From positions 1 through 64,000 of the forward strand of contig NZ_JAAKEN010000010.1 of NCBI RefSeq assembly GCF_011039175.1: a stretch of DNA of 64,000 nt, written 5' to 3'. This DNA is from Slackia sp. ZJ119 (GTDB taxonomy: Bacteria; Actinomycetota; Coriobacteriia; Coriobacteriales; Eggerthellaceae). The stretch's first letter is position 1. The number at the start of each line of letters is the position of its first letter. Below are positions 1 through 7,233 of the stretch, piece after piece. The translations under genes were made by a program, and so were the position numbers. The notes beneath the pieces were generated by a model. It made no database searches. It saw nothing but the letters and a program-made list of their open reading frames with translations, and was not told where the DNA came from.

Positions 1-101
1 CAGCTTGGCGATGGCAGCGGATCCCCGGCGAGATGGGGAGAAGGCCTGGTTTGGTCGGAATTCCATAACAGCACTCCCTACCCCTTTGCGATGGACTGAG
101 T

Positions 102-166
102 CTTACACACTTTTTTGCCTATATGCCCCGAATGATTTCCTTTACACACTTTTCTGCCTATATGCC
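102..166. repeat. Two direct copies of a 26-nt AT-rich repeat
   Basis: Two near-identical 26-nt copies lie at 102-127 and 141-166, 39 nt apart. Both contain TACACACTTTT and end in TGCCTATATGCC, differing at two positions. The stretch is clearly more AT-rich than the surrounding DNA. No gene that I can support covers it. It may be the edge of a larger structure to the left of the window. Confidence 0.6.
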
Positions 167-189
167 TTTTTTGACCAGATACCCTAGTA

Positions 190-224
190 AAGAAAAAGGC
201 CGGAAGCTGTTACCCTTCCGGCCT
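190..224 (-). terminator. Intrinsic terminator after tRNA-Val
   Basis: Read on the minus strand, a 10-bp perfect stem (197-206 with 215-224) is followed by a run of five T. It lies just downstream of the tRNA-Val 3' end and should end the tRNA transcript. Confidence 0.85.
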
Positions 225-233
225 GGTGTTTCA

Positions 234-308
234 TGGTGCGCGATACTGGGATTGAACCAGTGACCCCCACCGTGTCAAGGTGATGCTCTCCCGCTGAGCT
301 AACCGCGC
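234..308 (-). tRNA. tRNA-Val (anticodon GAC)
   Basis: The minus strand folds as a tRNA. The acceptor stem GCGCGGT pairs with ATCGCGC (one G-T pair), and the T arm carries GGTTCAATCC. The seven-base anticodon loop TTGACAC gives anticodon GAC, which reads the valine codon GUC. The 3' CCA is encoded (234-236). It lies downstream of tRNA-Gly on the same strand, with a hairpin between them. Confidence 0.95.
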
Positions 309-320
309 ATAAGGTTCCGA

Positions 321-348
321 ACAAAGGCCTGGTCACCCAGGCCTTTTC
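321..348 (-). terminator. Hairpin between the two tRNA genes
   Basis: A perfect 10-bp stem (323-332 with 337-346) has a four-base loop and lies between tRNA-Gly and tRNA-Val. On the minus strand it is followed by TTTGTTC, a weak T-run. It could be a partial terminator or a processing signal separating the two tRNAs. Confidence 0.5.
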
Positions 349-356
349 GCATTCGA

Positions 357-432
357 TGGAGCGGACAACGGGGTTCGAACCCGCGACCCCCACCTTGGCA
401 AGGTGGTGCTCTACCAGCTGAGCCATGTCCGC
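357..432 (-). tRNA. tRNA-Gly (anticodon GCC)
   Basis: The minus strand gives a full cloverleaf. The acceptor stem is GCGGACA with TGTCCGC, the T loop is GTTCGAA, and the anticodon loop TTGCCAA holds anticodon GCC for glycine codon GGC. The 3' CCA is encoded at 357-359. It is the first gene after the promoter at 446-474. Confidence 0.95.
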
Positions 433-445
433 GTCACGAGCATTT

Positions 446-474
446 ATAATACGCTATCGTGAAGCACTGCGCAA
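446..474 (-). promoter_or_regulatory. Promoter of the tRNA-Gly/tRNA-Val transcript
   Basis: On the minus strand a sigma-70 type promoter reads TTGCGC (469-474), a 17-nt spacer, then TATTAT (446-451). The tRNA-Gly 5' end lies 13 nt further on. Spacing and hexamers fit a strong stable-RNA promoter. Confidence 0.75.
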
Positions 475-623
475 GAACTTTTTTGCAATTGTGAAGGAAC
501 AGTGGAGAGACCTTGGCGGCGCACCAGTCGACAGCGCCGGCGCCGCAGCCCTCGCCACAAGCCCCGCCTAAAGCGCAAGGACGCCGACCGGTCCCTACGC
601 CGACAGAAGCGGTCAGGGCTTTC

Positions 624-1793
624 CTAGTTGTGCACCTCGAGCATCTTGCGGCGCAGCTCTTCTTCCATGCGGCGCATCTCCACTTCCGCCTCGGCGCGGC
701 GCTTGCGTCCGTCGGCTTGGATCTGCATGACCTCGTCGAACGTCTTGATGAGCGAGTCGTTGGTCTTCTTGAGCGTTTCGATGTCGACGATCCCCCGCTC
801 GCTTTCGCGGGCGACCTCGACCGTGGAGGTGTGCAGCATCTCGGCGTTCTTGCGCAAAAGCTCGTTCGTCATGTTCGTCACGGCCGTCTGCGCACGCAGC
901 GCCTCGCTCGAATTCGCGATGCCGAGCGCCAGCACCATCTGCGACTTCCACAAGGGAATGGTGTTCACGATGGTGGTCTGGATCTTCTCGACCATCGTGA
1001 TGGCGTTGTTCTGCACAAGCCTGATCTGCGGCGCCGTCTGCATGGCGATCGTGCGCGTCAGGTCCAGGTCGGAAAGCTTCTTCTCGAAACGGTCGCACTG
1101 GGCCTCCAGGTCGCGGACGGCCTGGGCGTCCTCGGCGCGTCCGCTCGCCTGGGCCTTTGCGAGCAGGTCCTTGAGCTCGCCTTCGCGGACGGCGGCAAGC
1201 TTCTTCTTGCCGGCCAGGATGTACATCGTCAGCTCTTTGAAGTAGGTGAGGTTCAGCTCGTACATCTTGTCGAGGGTGGCCGAATCCTTCATGAGCGCCA
1301 TCTGGTGCCCCTGCAGCGCCCCGATGATGCGGTCGATGTTGCCCTCGGCGTTGTCGTAGCGCACGCGCATCATTTCAAGCTTGTTCGCGCTCTTTTTGAA
1401 GAAGCCGAACAGCCCCTTTTCTTCCTCGGCGTCGAAGTTCTTCAGCTCGGCGACCACCTGCGTGATGAGGTTGCCCACTTCCCCGAGGTCTTGGGTCTTC
1501 ACGTTGTCGAGCGACGCCTGCGCAAAGTCGGCCATCTTCTTCTGGGCGCCGGCGCCGTACTGCATGATGACGGCGGAGTTCTTGACGTCGATGGACTCGG
1601 AGAACGTGTTGACCATCGCACGCTCTTCGTCGGTGAGCATCGAGTCGTCGACGAGCGGAGAGCCCTGCCCCATGACCGCCTCGATGGGCCGAGGCTCGGA
1701 AGCCGCAGGCACGGCGGGCGCGGTTTCGGCGTCGGGCGTCAGCGTGAGGGTGGGCACGGGCATGGCAGCAAGATCGATGGTTTCTTCGGACAT
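624..1793 (-). CDS. TelA/KlaA-family protein (toxic anion resistance family)
   Basis: This 389-aa soluble protein belongs to the TelA/YaaN family. A short Pro/Ala-rich N-terminus (about residues 1-50) precedes a long, mostly helical body with the family-like segments around GLFGFFKKSANKLE and NSAVIMQYGAGAQ. The family is linked to tellurite and other stress resistance, but its molecular role is not established and I do not infer tellurite resistance here. The xpaC-like gene ends 20 nt upstream on the same strand. The same pair (xpaC with the TelA homologue yaaN) is found in Bacillus subtilis, so they are probably one operon. A GGAG ribosome site precedes the ATG. Confidence 0.88.
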   Translation of the reverse strand: MSEETIDLAAMPVPTLTLTPDAETAPAVPAASEPRPIEAVMGQGSPLVDDSMLTDEERAMVNTFSESIDVKNSAVIMQYGAGAQKKMADFAQASLDNVKTQDLGEVGNLITQVVAELKNFDAEEEKGLFGFFKKSANKLEMMRVRYDNAEGNIDRIIGALQGHQMALMKDSATLDKMYELNLTYFKELTMYILAGKKKLAAVREGELKDLLAKAQASGRAEDAQAVRDLEAQCDRFEKKLSDLDLTRTIAMQTAPQIRLVQNNAITMVEKIQTTIVNTIPLWKSQMVLALGIANSSEALRAQTAVTNMTNELLRKNAEMLHTSTVEVARESERGIVDIETLKKTNDSLIKTFDEVMQIQADGRKRRAEAEVEMRRMEEELRRKMLEVHN

Positions 1794-1813
1794 GGGTGGC
1801 TCCTATCGGGTCG

Positions 1814-3148
1814 TTAAGGATGCAAGGTCAGCGTCGGGGCGTCCGACGACTTTTCAAACGGGTTTTCGGTCAGGCCTTCTTGGGCAAGCACCGTGTGCAG
1901 CACGGAAATGTCGGTGGAAACGTCCCAGGCCGTGTCGCGGAAAACGGAGTCGAGCAGCTTTTCGAACGCGACGCTGAGCGTGTCGAGCGTGTCTTCGATC
2001 TGGCGCTTCGATTCGCGGATGTTGTCGGTTTGCACAGGCTGGGCGTCCAAGTCCTCGTAGGCGTCGAGCAGTTTGACCGTCGTGGGCAGGTAATAGTCCA
2101 TCAGGCGCGTCAGGTCGCCGATGACCTCGGGATGTTCTTGCGCCCGCTCGAAGATGGACTGCACCACCAGCTCGATCTGGTCGATCTTGGCCGTGATCTC
2201 GGCGCCGGGAATGGCCGCGTTCGATTCGCGGATGGCCGACAGGTACGCGTTGCCGCGGTCGAGCACCTCTTGCGCCTTCGCCGTCACGCCGGCTTCCGCC
2301 CGCCGCTTTTCCTCGGCGGCTCGAAGCGCGGCCTTCGTCTTCGCTTCGATGGCTTGGGTGCGGCGCTGCTCGGCCAGAAGCGCCCGGGCGTGCTGGTACT
2401 GCTGGTAGGCCTCGTCGGTCACCATGAGGCATTCCTCGCTCGCATCGAGCCGCCCTTCGCGAAACCAGCCGCGGCGCATCATCCGGTCGAGCGCGGCCCG
2501 GGCCTTCGGCACCGACAGGCGCGAGCGTTGCGCCAGTTCGGACACGTTCACGACGCTGCGCGGGCCGATGATGCCGCAAAAGCGTTTGAACGTGTTCGCC
2601 AGATTGATCCGCGCGATGCCAAGCCCGAGAAGGACGACCGACGGAACGACGAGAACGCCGCAGGCAACCGCGCCTGCCTGCAGCCCCGCAAGTGCAGAGA
2701 CCGCGCCGCCCAGGCCAAGTCCCAGCGCCGTGGCCCCAAAGCCCGCCGCCAAGACGCCGCCGCCGATCGCCATGGCGTATCCGGCGGCTTTCTGCCCCGT
2801 CACGCTCGCGTAGCGGGACCGCAGCTGGGCGTTGGCCTGTCTTGCCGCAAGGGTCTGCTGCCGGCGGGCAAGGCGCTCGGCCTGGGCCTGGAAAGGCGGA
2901 ACGTATGCCTGATTGCCGCCGGCGGCGTCCCGCGTTTGCGACGAGGCCTCCTTCGCCTTTTCGTGCGCCTGCGCAAGACCGCGCGAGATGTTCTCGGACG
3001 CCAGGTCGATGGCACGCCCGACCGTTTCTTTGAGCGCACTGTAATCCTGCTTGTTGATGGCGTCGTTCACGGCGTCGCTGATCTGGTCGCCGAGGTTTTT
3101 TGGTGCGTCCAACGTCGCTTCCTTCTCATGGCCCATGCCTCGCGGCAC
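1814..3148 (-). CDS. XpaC-like membrane-associated protein (5-bromo-4-chloroindolyl phosphate hydrolysis family)
   Basis: The protein is 444 aa. Its C-terminal third matches the XpaC signature as I remember it: LMDYYLPTTVKLLDAYEDL, then a region ending in SVLHTVLAQEGL. An N-terminal charged helical part is followed by hydrophobic segments around residues 140-200 (Gly/Ala-rich, then VLVVPSVVLLGLGIARI), probably two membrane spans. The biochemical role of the family is unclear. It is the first gene of the pair with the TelA homologue. The start is uncertain: the GTG used here has a poor ribosome site, and an ATG four codons later (MGHEKEA) is an alternative. Confidence 0.75.
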   Translation of the reverse strand: MPRGMGHEKEATLDAPKNLGDQISDAVNDAINKQDYSALKETVGRAIDLASENISRGLAQAHEKAKEASSQTRDAAGGNQAYVPPFQAQAERLARRQQTLAARQANAQLRSRYASVTGQKAAGYAMAIGGGVLAAGFGATALGLGLGGAVSALAGLQAGAVACGVLVVPSVVLLGLGIARINLANTFKRFCGIIGPRSVVNVSELAQRSRLSVPKARAALDRMMRRGWFREGRLDASEECLMVTDEAYQQYQHARALLAEQRRTQAIEAKTKAALRAAEEKRRAEAGVTAKAQEVLDRGNAYLSAIRESNAAIPGAEITAKIDQIELVVQSIFERAQEHPEVIGDLTRLMDYYLPTTVKLLDAYEDLDAQPVQTDNIRESKRQIEDTLDTLSVAFEKLLDSVFRDTAWDVSTDISVLHTVLAQEGLTENPFEKSSDAPTLTLHP

Positions 3149-3390
3149 TTCTGCTGACTTTTGCTTTCATCTTAGCGCATGCGACCGTGCTCGACGAGCA
3201 AAAGCATGTTCCGTCCAAACATGAACACGCCGAAAAACGGCACGGAAACGCTTCGGTTGCGGCGCAGGCAAAAGAAGATGCGAGCTCAGGCGGCGTCGGC
3301 GCCTCGCGGGGACCGCCGAGGCGCACGATCAACGGCGTGGCGGGCGGTCAAAGCCCGAAGTCCGTGAGGCGACCGACCGCCGCGCAGGCC

Positions 3391-5673
3391 TCAGCCCTTC
3401 TGCGCCCTTCTCACGAGATACGCTTTGTGAACCCGCTGGTTGCGGCTGAAGTCGTCCGGTATGGTCTCGGCCGTCACGTCTTGTATGTCCACGCCGTATT
3501 TTGCAAGCGTCTCAAGGTCGGGCTTGAACGTGCGCAGGTTGCACGAGAACAGCGCCACGCCGCCCGGCGCAAGCAAGCGGCTGACGCCGATGAGCAGCTC
3601 TGCGTGGTCGCGCTGCACGTCCCAGGTGCGCTTGCCCATGGCCTTGGAGTTGGAGAAGGTGGGCGGGTCGACGAAGACGAGGTCGAACCGGCGCGGGCTG
3701 TGGCGGCACTCGGTGATCCAGGCCATGGCGTCGGCGCGTTCGAAGGCGTGCTTCGGGCCGGAGAAGCCGTTGAGCTCCATGTTGCGCCGCGCCCAGTCCA
3801 GATAGGTCTGCGACAGGTCGACCGTCGTCGTTTCCGCAGCTCCCCCGGCCGCCGCATACACCGTCCCCGACCCGGTGTAGGCGAACAGGTTGAGGAAGCG
3901 TGCGCCTTGCGCGTTGTCCTGCAGCCACAGGCGCGTGACGCGGTGGTCCAAAAACAGGCCCGTGTCCAAGTACCCCGACAGATCGACTTCGAAAAGGTGC
4001 CCCGCCTCTTCGACGAGCGTGACGTAGTTGTAGCGCTTGTCGCTCGCATACTGGCTGCCGCCCTTGTCGCGCCGCCGCGTTTTGGCGAAGACGTGGTCGG
4101 GGCGCACCCCCATGGCGACGGGCGCGAGCGCGAGCACGTCGTCGAAGCGCCGCGCGGCCTTGTCGGCGTCGACCGAGGCGGGAGGCGCGTATTCGGCGAT
4201 GTGCAGATACGTGTTGCCGCTGGCGTGGTCGGCCCCGGCGTACACGTCGATGGCGACCGCGTATTCGGGCAGGTCGGCGTCGTAGACGCGGTAGCAGCTC
4301 ACGCCGACGCGCCTCGCCCACTTGCGGCGCTGCTTGAAGTTTTTGTGCAGCCGCGCAACGAACTGCGCCGCCGTCGCGTCGTAGACCGACACCTCGTGCT
4401 CGGCGCCGCCGGCCGGGTCGGGCACCACGACCGTCGTCCGCTCTCCTGCCGGCTCGTCGAAGACGCGAGCCGTTTGCTCGACGCGCCCACGCCCCAGCGC
4501 GGCCTTGCAGGCGGGCGGCTGCGGAAACGACCGTCCGACCTGGTCGTAGCCGACAACGGCCAGAGAAGACCCTTCCGGGGCCGCCGAGGCGCCGCGCACG
4601 AGCGCCGATGCGGCGGCCTGGGCGGTCGCCTGCGCATCCCCCGGCGCCGACAGCGCTTCCACGCTGGCGACCAGGCACGGCCCGCCAGCCGTTTTGCTCG
4701 CCCGCACAACTGCCTCGTCGACGCTTTCCGCGTCTCCCAGCTCGATGGACGCCACGTCGCGAAGCCCGGCGCGGCGGACGCGCCTTCGCGCCTCGGCGAT
4801 GGCGACCGACGACGCGCTCAGGCCGATGAAGCGCACCTGCTCGGCGCCGGTCGCGCCGCCGGTCTTCGGCACGCCCTCGCGCACCCGCTGAAGGCCCGCT
4901 TCGAACGCCGCATCGGCCTCGTCGATCAGGCTCTCCCACGCATCCAGGTCAAGCTGCGCCCAGCCGCCGAAGCCCCAGCGGTCCCGCGTCAGCCCCGGCG
5001 CCAGGCTGCACGCCACGCTTGCCGCTTCGACGACCAGGGCACCTTTGTCGCACGCCGGATCGACGAGCGCCCAGCCTTCCGTCGCCCGCCCGTTCCAGCC
5101 GGCAAGCGCCAGCAGCCCCGCCGCCTGCCCGCAGCGGTGCGCCTCGTCGGCGCCGTCTTCGGCCGCCACGTACGACCGGCGGTACAGCGTCGAGCCCGAC
5201 AGGTCGAGCGACACCGTGGCGCGGTCGTCCTTCAGCCGCACTTCAACGACGGCGTCGGCCTCGCGAGGGTCGATGTCGGGCCGCCAGCCTGCCCGCTCGC
5301 GCAGCGCGTCGCAGACGGCGTCCTTCACTTTGAGCGCGGTGAACTTCGTGTTGCGCAGCTCGTCGTTTGCGCCGCTCGCCCGCACCGACAGCGTCGCTTC
5401 CGTCGCAACGACCTCTTCCCACGGCAGGCCGAACACCGCCTGATAGAGCGCATCGGCGTTTGCCGCATTCACGTGGCCGACCACCAAAAGCACCCGCGCC
5501 GCCAGCCGCGACCACAGACACGCCTTCAAGGCCAGGCGCCGGTCGCAATAGCAGGCCACGCCGCCTTGCAAGGGCCGCGTGCGCCGGATGCCTATCGCCG
5601 CCAGCTCGTCGGCGAGCGCATGCTCCAGGCCGGCCAAACACGTTGCGAACAGCTCGCAGGAATAGTCGCTCAT
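3391..5673 (-). CDS. rlmL: 23S rRNA methyltransferase RlmKL-like, RlmL half apparently degenerate
   Basis: The 760-aa protein is collinear with E. coli RlmKL, which methylates 23S rRNA at G2445 (N2, RlmL half) and G2069 (N7, RlmK half). A THUMP domain lies at about residues 60-165, with SLDLSG conserved. The C-terminal RlmK half is intact: LNLFAYTGSGTVYAAAGGA for SAM binding and FVDPPTFSNSKAM as catalytic motif. The RlmL half is not. The expected SAM motif DPMCGSGT reads DPACDKGA (residues 205-212), and where NPPYGER is expected (about 335-345) there is SVEALSAP. I infer an active RlmK and a probably inactive RlmL fold kept for RNA binding. It lies alone between xpaC-telA and rpoD. Confidence 0.85.
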   Translation of the reverse strand: MSDYSCELFATCLAGLEHALADELAAIGIRRTRPLQGGVACYCDRRLALKACLWSRLAARVLLVVGHVNAANADALYQAVFGLPWEEVVATEATLSVRASGANDELRNTKFTALKVKDAVCDALRERAGWRPDIDPREADAVVEVRLKDDRATVSLDLSGSTLYRRSYVAAEDGADEAHRCGQAAGLLALAGWNGRATEGWALVDPACDKGALVVEAASVACSLAPGLTRDRWGFGGWAQLDLDAWESLIDEADAAFEAGLQRVREGVPKTGGATGAEQVRFIGLSASSVAIAEARRRVRRAGLRDVASIELGDAESVDEAVVRASKTAGGPCLVASVEALSAPGDAQATAQAAASALVRGASAAPEGSSLAVVGYDQVGRSFPQPPACKAALGRGRVEQTARVFDEPAGERTTVVVPDPAGGAEHEVSVYDATAAQFVARLHKNFKQRRKWARRVGVSCYRVYDADLPEYAVAIDVYAGADHASGNTYLHIAEYAPPASVDADKAARRFDDVLALAPVAMGVRPDHVFAKTRRRDKGGSQYASDKRYNYVTLVEEAGHLFEVDLSGYLDTGLFLDHRVTRLWLQDNAQGARFLNLFAYTGSGTVYAAAGGAAETTTVDLSQTYLDWARRNMELNGFSGPKHAFERADAMAWITECRHSPRRFDLVFVDPPTFSNSKAMGKRTWDVQRDHAELLIGVSRLLAPGGVALFSCNLRTFKPDLETLAKYGVDIQDVTAETIPDDFSRNQRVHKAYLVRRAQKG

Positions 5674-5716
5674 GAGGCGTCCAACCTTTCAGGATCGGGC
5701 AAAAAGGGCCGCAGCA

Positions 5717-5745
5717 GCAAAAAGACGGACCCGAAGCCCGTCTTT
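5717..5745 (-). terminator. Intrinsic terminator after rpoD
   Basis: The minus strand has AAAGACGG pairing with CCGTCTTT (5738-5745 with 5721-5728) across a ten-base loop, followed by further T residues. It lies about 125 nt past the rpoD stop, beyond the palindromic repeat at 5801-5873. Confidence 0.7.
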
Positions 5746-5766
5746 CGCGTTTTTGCGCGTCCTCGC

Positions 5767-5791
5767 CAGGGAAACATGGGTTCAGGCCGTC
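5767..5791. repeat. Left-end fragment of the CTAG palindromic element
   Basis: About 21 of 26 positions match the left end of the full element at 38530-38691, including AGGGAAAC and AGGCCGTC. It lies 10 nt outside the internally deleted copy at 5801-5873, so two left ends stand in tandem. Confidence 0.55.
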
Positions 5792-5800
5792 GGCGCTTCT

Positions 5801-5873
5801 CTAGGGAAACGCCGATTAAGGCCGTCTTGTTCCGCGCGGGCGGGGCTGGCGGAATTAATCAGCGTTTCCCTAG
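5801..5873. repeat. CTAG palindromic element, 73-nt internally deleted copy
   Basis: The element begins CTAGGGAAACGCCGATTAA and ends with the near-inverse ttaatcagcgtttccctag. Compared with the 162-nt copy at 38530-38691, both ends are kept (including GGCCGTCTTG and CTGGCGGAATT) and the centre is missing. The right terminal CTA (5870-5872) is the complement of the rpoD stop codon TAG. No transposase is nearby. Confidence 0.85.
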
Positions 5874-7126
5874 TCTTCGAGGTAGTCTTTCAGCTTGCTC
5901 GAACGCGACGGGTGCCGCAGCTTGGCGAGCGTCTTGCTTTCGATCTGGCGGATGCGCTCGCGGGTGACGCCAAACTCGCGCCCGACTTCTTCAAGCGTGC
6001 GCGGATGCCCGTCTTCCAGGCCGAAGCGCAGGCTGATGACCTTGCGCTCGCGCTCGGCCAGGCCGTCGAGCACCTTTTGCAGCTGTTCTTGCAGCATCGA
6101 AAAGCTTGCGGCGTCCGGCGGCACCACGGCCGCGTCGTCTTCGATGAAGTCGCCCAGCTGGGAATCCTCTTCTTCGCCGATGGGCGTTTCGAGGGACACC
6201 GGTTCTTGGCTGATCTTCTGGATCTCGCGGACACGCTCGGGCGGCAGGCCCATTTCCTCGCCGATTTCTTCCGGCGTTGGCTCGCGGCCTTTTTCCTGCA
6301 AAAGCTGGCGCTGGATGCGCACGAGCTTGTTGATGGTTTCGACCATGTGCACCGGAATGCGGATGGTGCGGGCTTGGTCGGCAATGGCGCGGGTGATGGC
6401 CTGGCGGATCCACCACGTGGCGTACGTGGAGAACTTGAAGCCCTTCGTGTAGTCGAACTTCTCGACCGCGCGGATAAGACCGAGGTTGCCTTCTTGGATC
6501 AGGTCCAAAAACAGCATCCCGCGACCGACGTAGCGCTTGGCGATGGAGACCACCAGACGCAGGTTCGCTTCGATGAGCTGCTGCTTCGCGTCCAAGCCCA
6601 CCTGCTCGATGCGGCCGAGACGGCGCTTTTCGCGGCGGTCGAGCGCAACGCCCTCTTCCTCGGCTCGCTCCAGCTCTTCGGTGGCGGCGACGCCGGCTTC
6701 GATCTTCATGGCGAGGTCGATCTCTTCGGCGGCCGTGAGCAGGGAGACCTTGCCGATCTCCTTCAAATACATGCGCACCGGGTCGCCGGTGAGCATGGTG
6801 ACGTTGGCATCGGGGTTGCGCTTGCGCACGGCGGTGCGCTTCGGCTTGCCGTTGACCTTCGGCAAGACCACGTCGACGGTCGCCTTCAGCTCTTCTTCAG
6901 GAATGCCTTCCAGAAGGTCTTCGTCTTCCCCGTCTTCGCTGATGGGAGATTCCAGCTTGTCGTCTTCGCCGGACCCTTCGACCACCACGTCGGGGGCGAC
7001 GTCCAATTCGTCATCGTCGTCGAACTCCTCTTCGGCATCGACGACGATCGCTTCTTCTGTGGACTCTACCGACTCTGCCGGCCCCTCGGACGGCAAGTCG
7101 TTCAGGCTTTGGGAGGTTTGGGCCAC
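5870..7126 (-). CDS. rpoD: Primary RNA polymerase sigma factor RpoD/SigA
   Basis: This 418-aa group 1 sigma-70 factor directs RNA polymerase to housekeeping promoters. An acidic N-terminus (to about residue 95) precedes region 1.2 ([16 protein letters not shown]). Region 2 follows with [16 protein letters not shown], the -10 binding helix [19 protein letters not shown] and [11 protein letters not shown]. Then come region 3 and region 4 with the -35 reading helix [19 protein letters not shown]. It is shorter than E. coli RpoD because the non-conserved insert is missing, as usual in Gram-positives. Its TAG stop lies inside the terminal repeat of a palindromic element. GGAAAGGA precedes the ATG. 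Confidence 0.97.
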   Translation of the reverse strand: MAQTSQSLNDLPSEGPAESVESTEEAIVVDAEEEFDDDDELDVAPDVVVEGSGEDDKLESPISEDGEDEDLLEGIPEEELKATVDVVLPKVNGKPKRTAVRKRNPDANVTMLTGDPVRMYLKEIGKVSLLTAAEEIDLAMKIEAGVAATEELERAEEEGVALDRREKRRLGRIEQVGLDAKQQLIEANLRLVVSIAKRYVGRGMLFLDLIQEGNLGLIRAVEKFDYTKGFKFSTYATWWIRQAITRAIADQARTIRIPVHMVETINKLVRIQRQLLQEKGREPTPEEIGEEMGLPPERVREIQKISQEPVSLETPIGEEEDSQLGDFIEDDAAVVPPDAASFSMLQEQLQKVLDGLAERERKVISLRFGLEDGHPRTLEEVGREFGVTRERIRQIESKTLAKLRHPSRSSKLKDYLED

Positions 7127-7196
7127 GGAATCATCCTTTCCGGCATGGTACCAGCCAAGCTCGTAAACATATCTGACTCTAAAGACTCAGCAGAAT

Positions 7197-7226
7197 ATAT
7201 TACCACGATGCGAGCGTATCTGGCAA
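7197..7226 (-). promoter_or_regulatory. Candidate rpoD promoter
   Basis: On the minus strand TTGCCA (7221-7226), an 18-nt spacer and TAATAT (7197-7202) lie about 70 nt upstream of the rpoD ATG, in the short gap after priA. Confidence 0.55.
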
Positions 7227-7233
7227 GAGCGAA

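Noticed and set aside
624-3148. Tellurite resistance operon
   Set aside because: The TelA family name does not prove the activity; XpaC-TelA pairs occur in bacteria without special tellurite resistance, and no terZ/terD-type gene is near.
5801-5873. Insertion sequence with transposase
   Set aside because: The copies are 29 to 162 nt long and contain no coding frame; no transposase lies anywhere in the window.
3100-5967. Open frame of 955 codons on the plus strand opposite rlmKL
   Set aside because: It is antisense to a clear RlmKL, has no ribosome site or family motif, and is Arg/Ala/Val/His-rich as expected of shadow frames at high GC.
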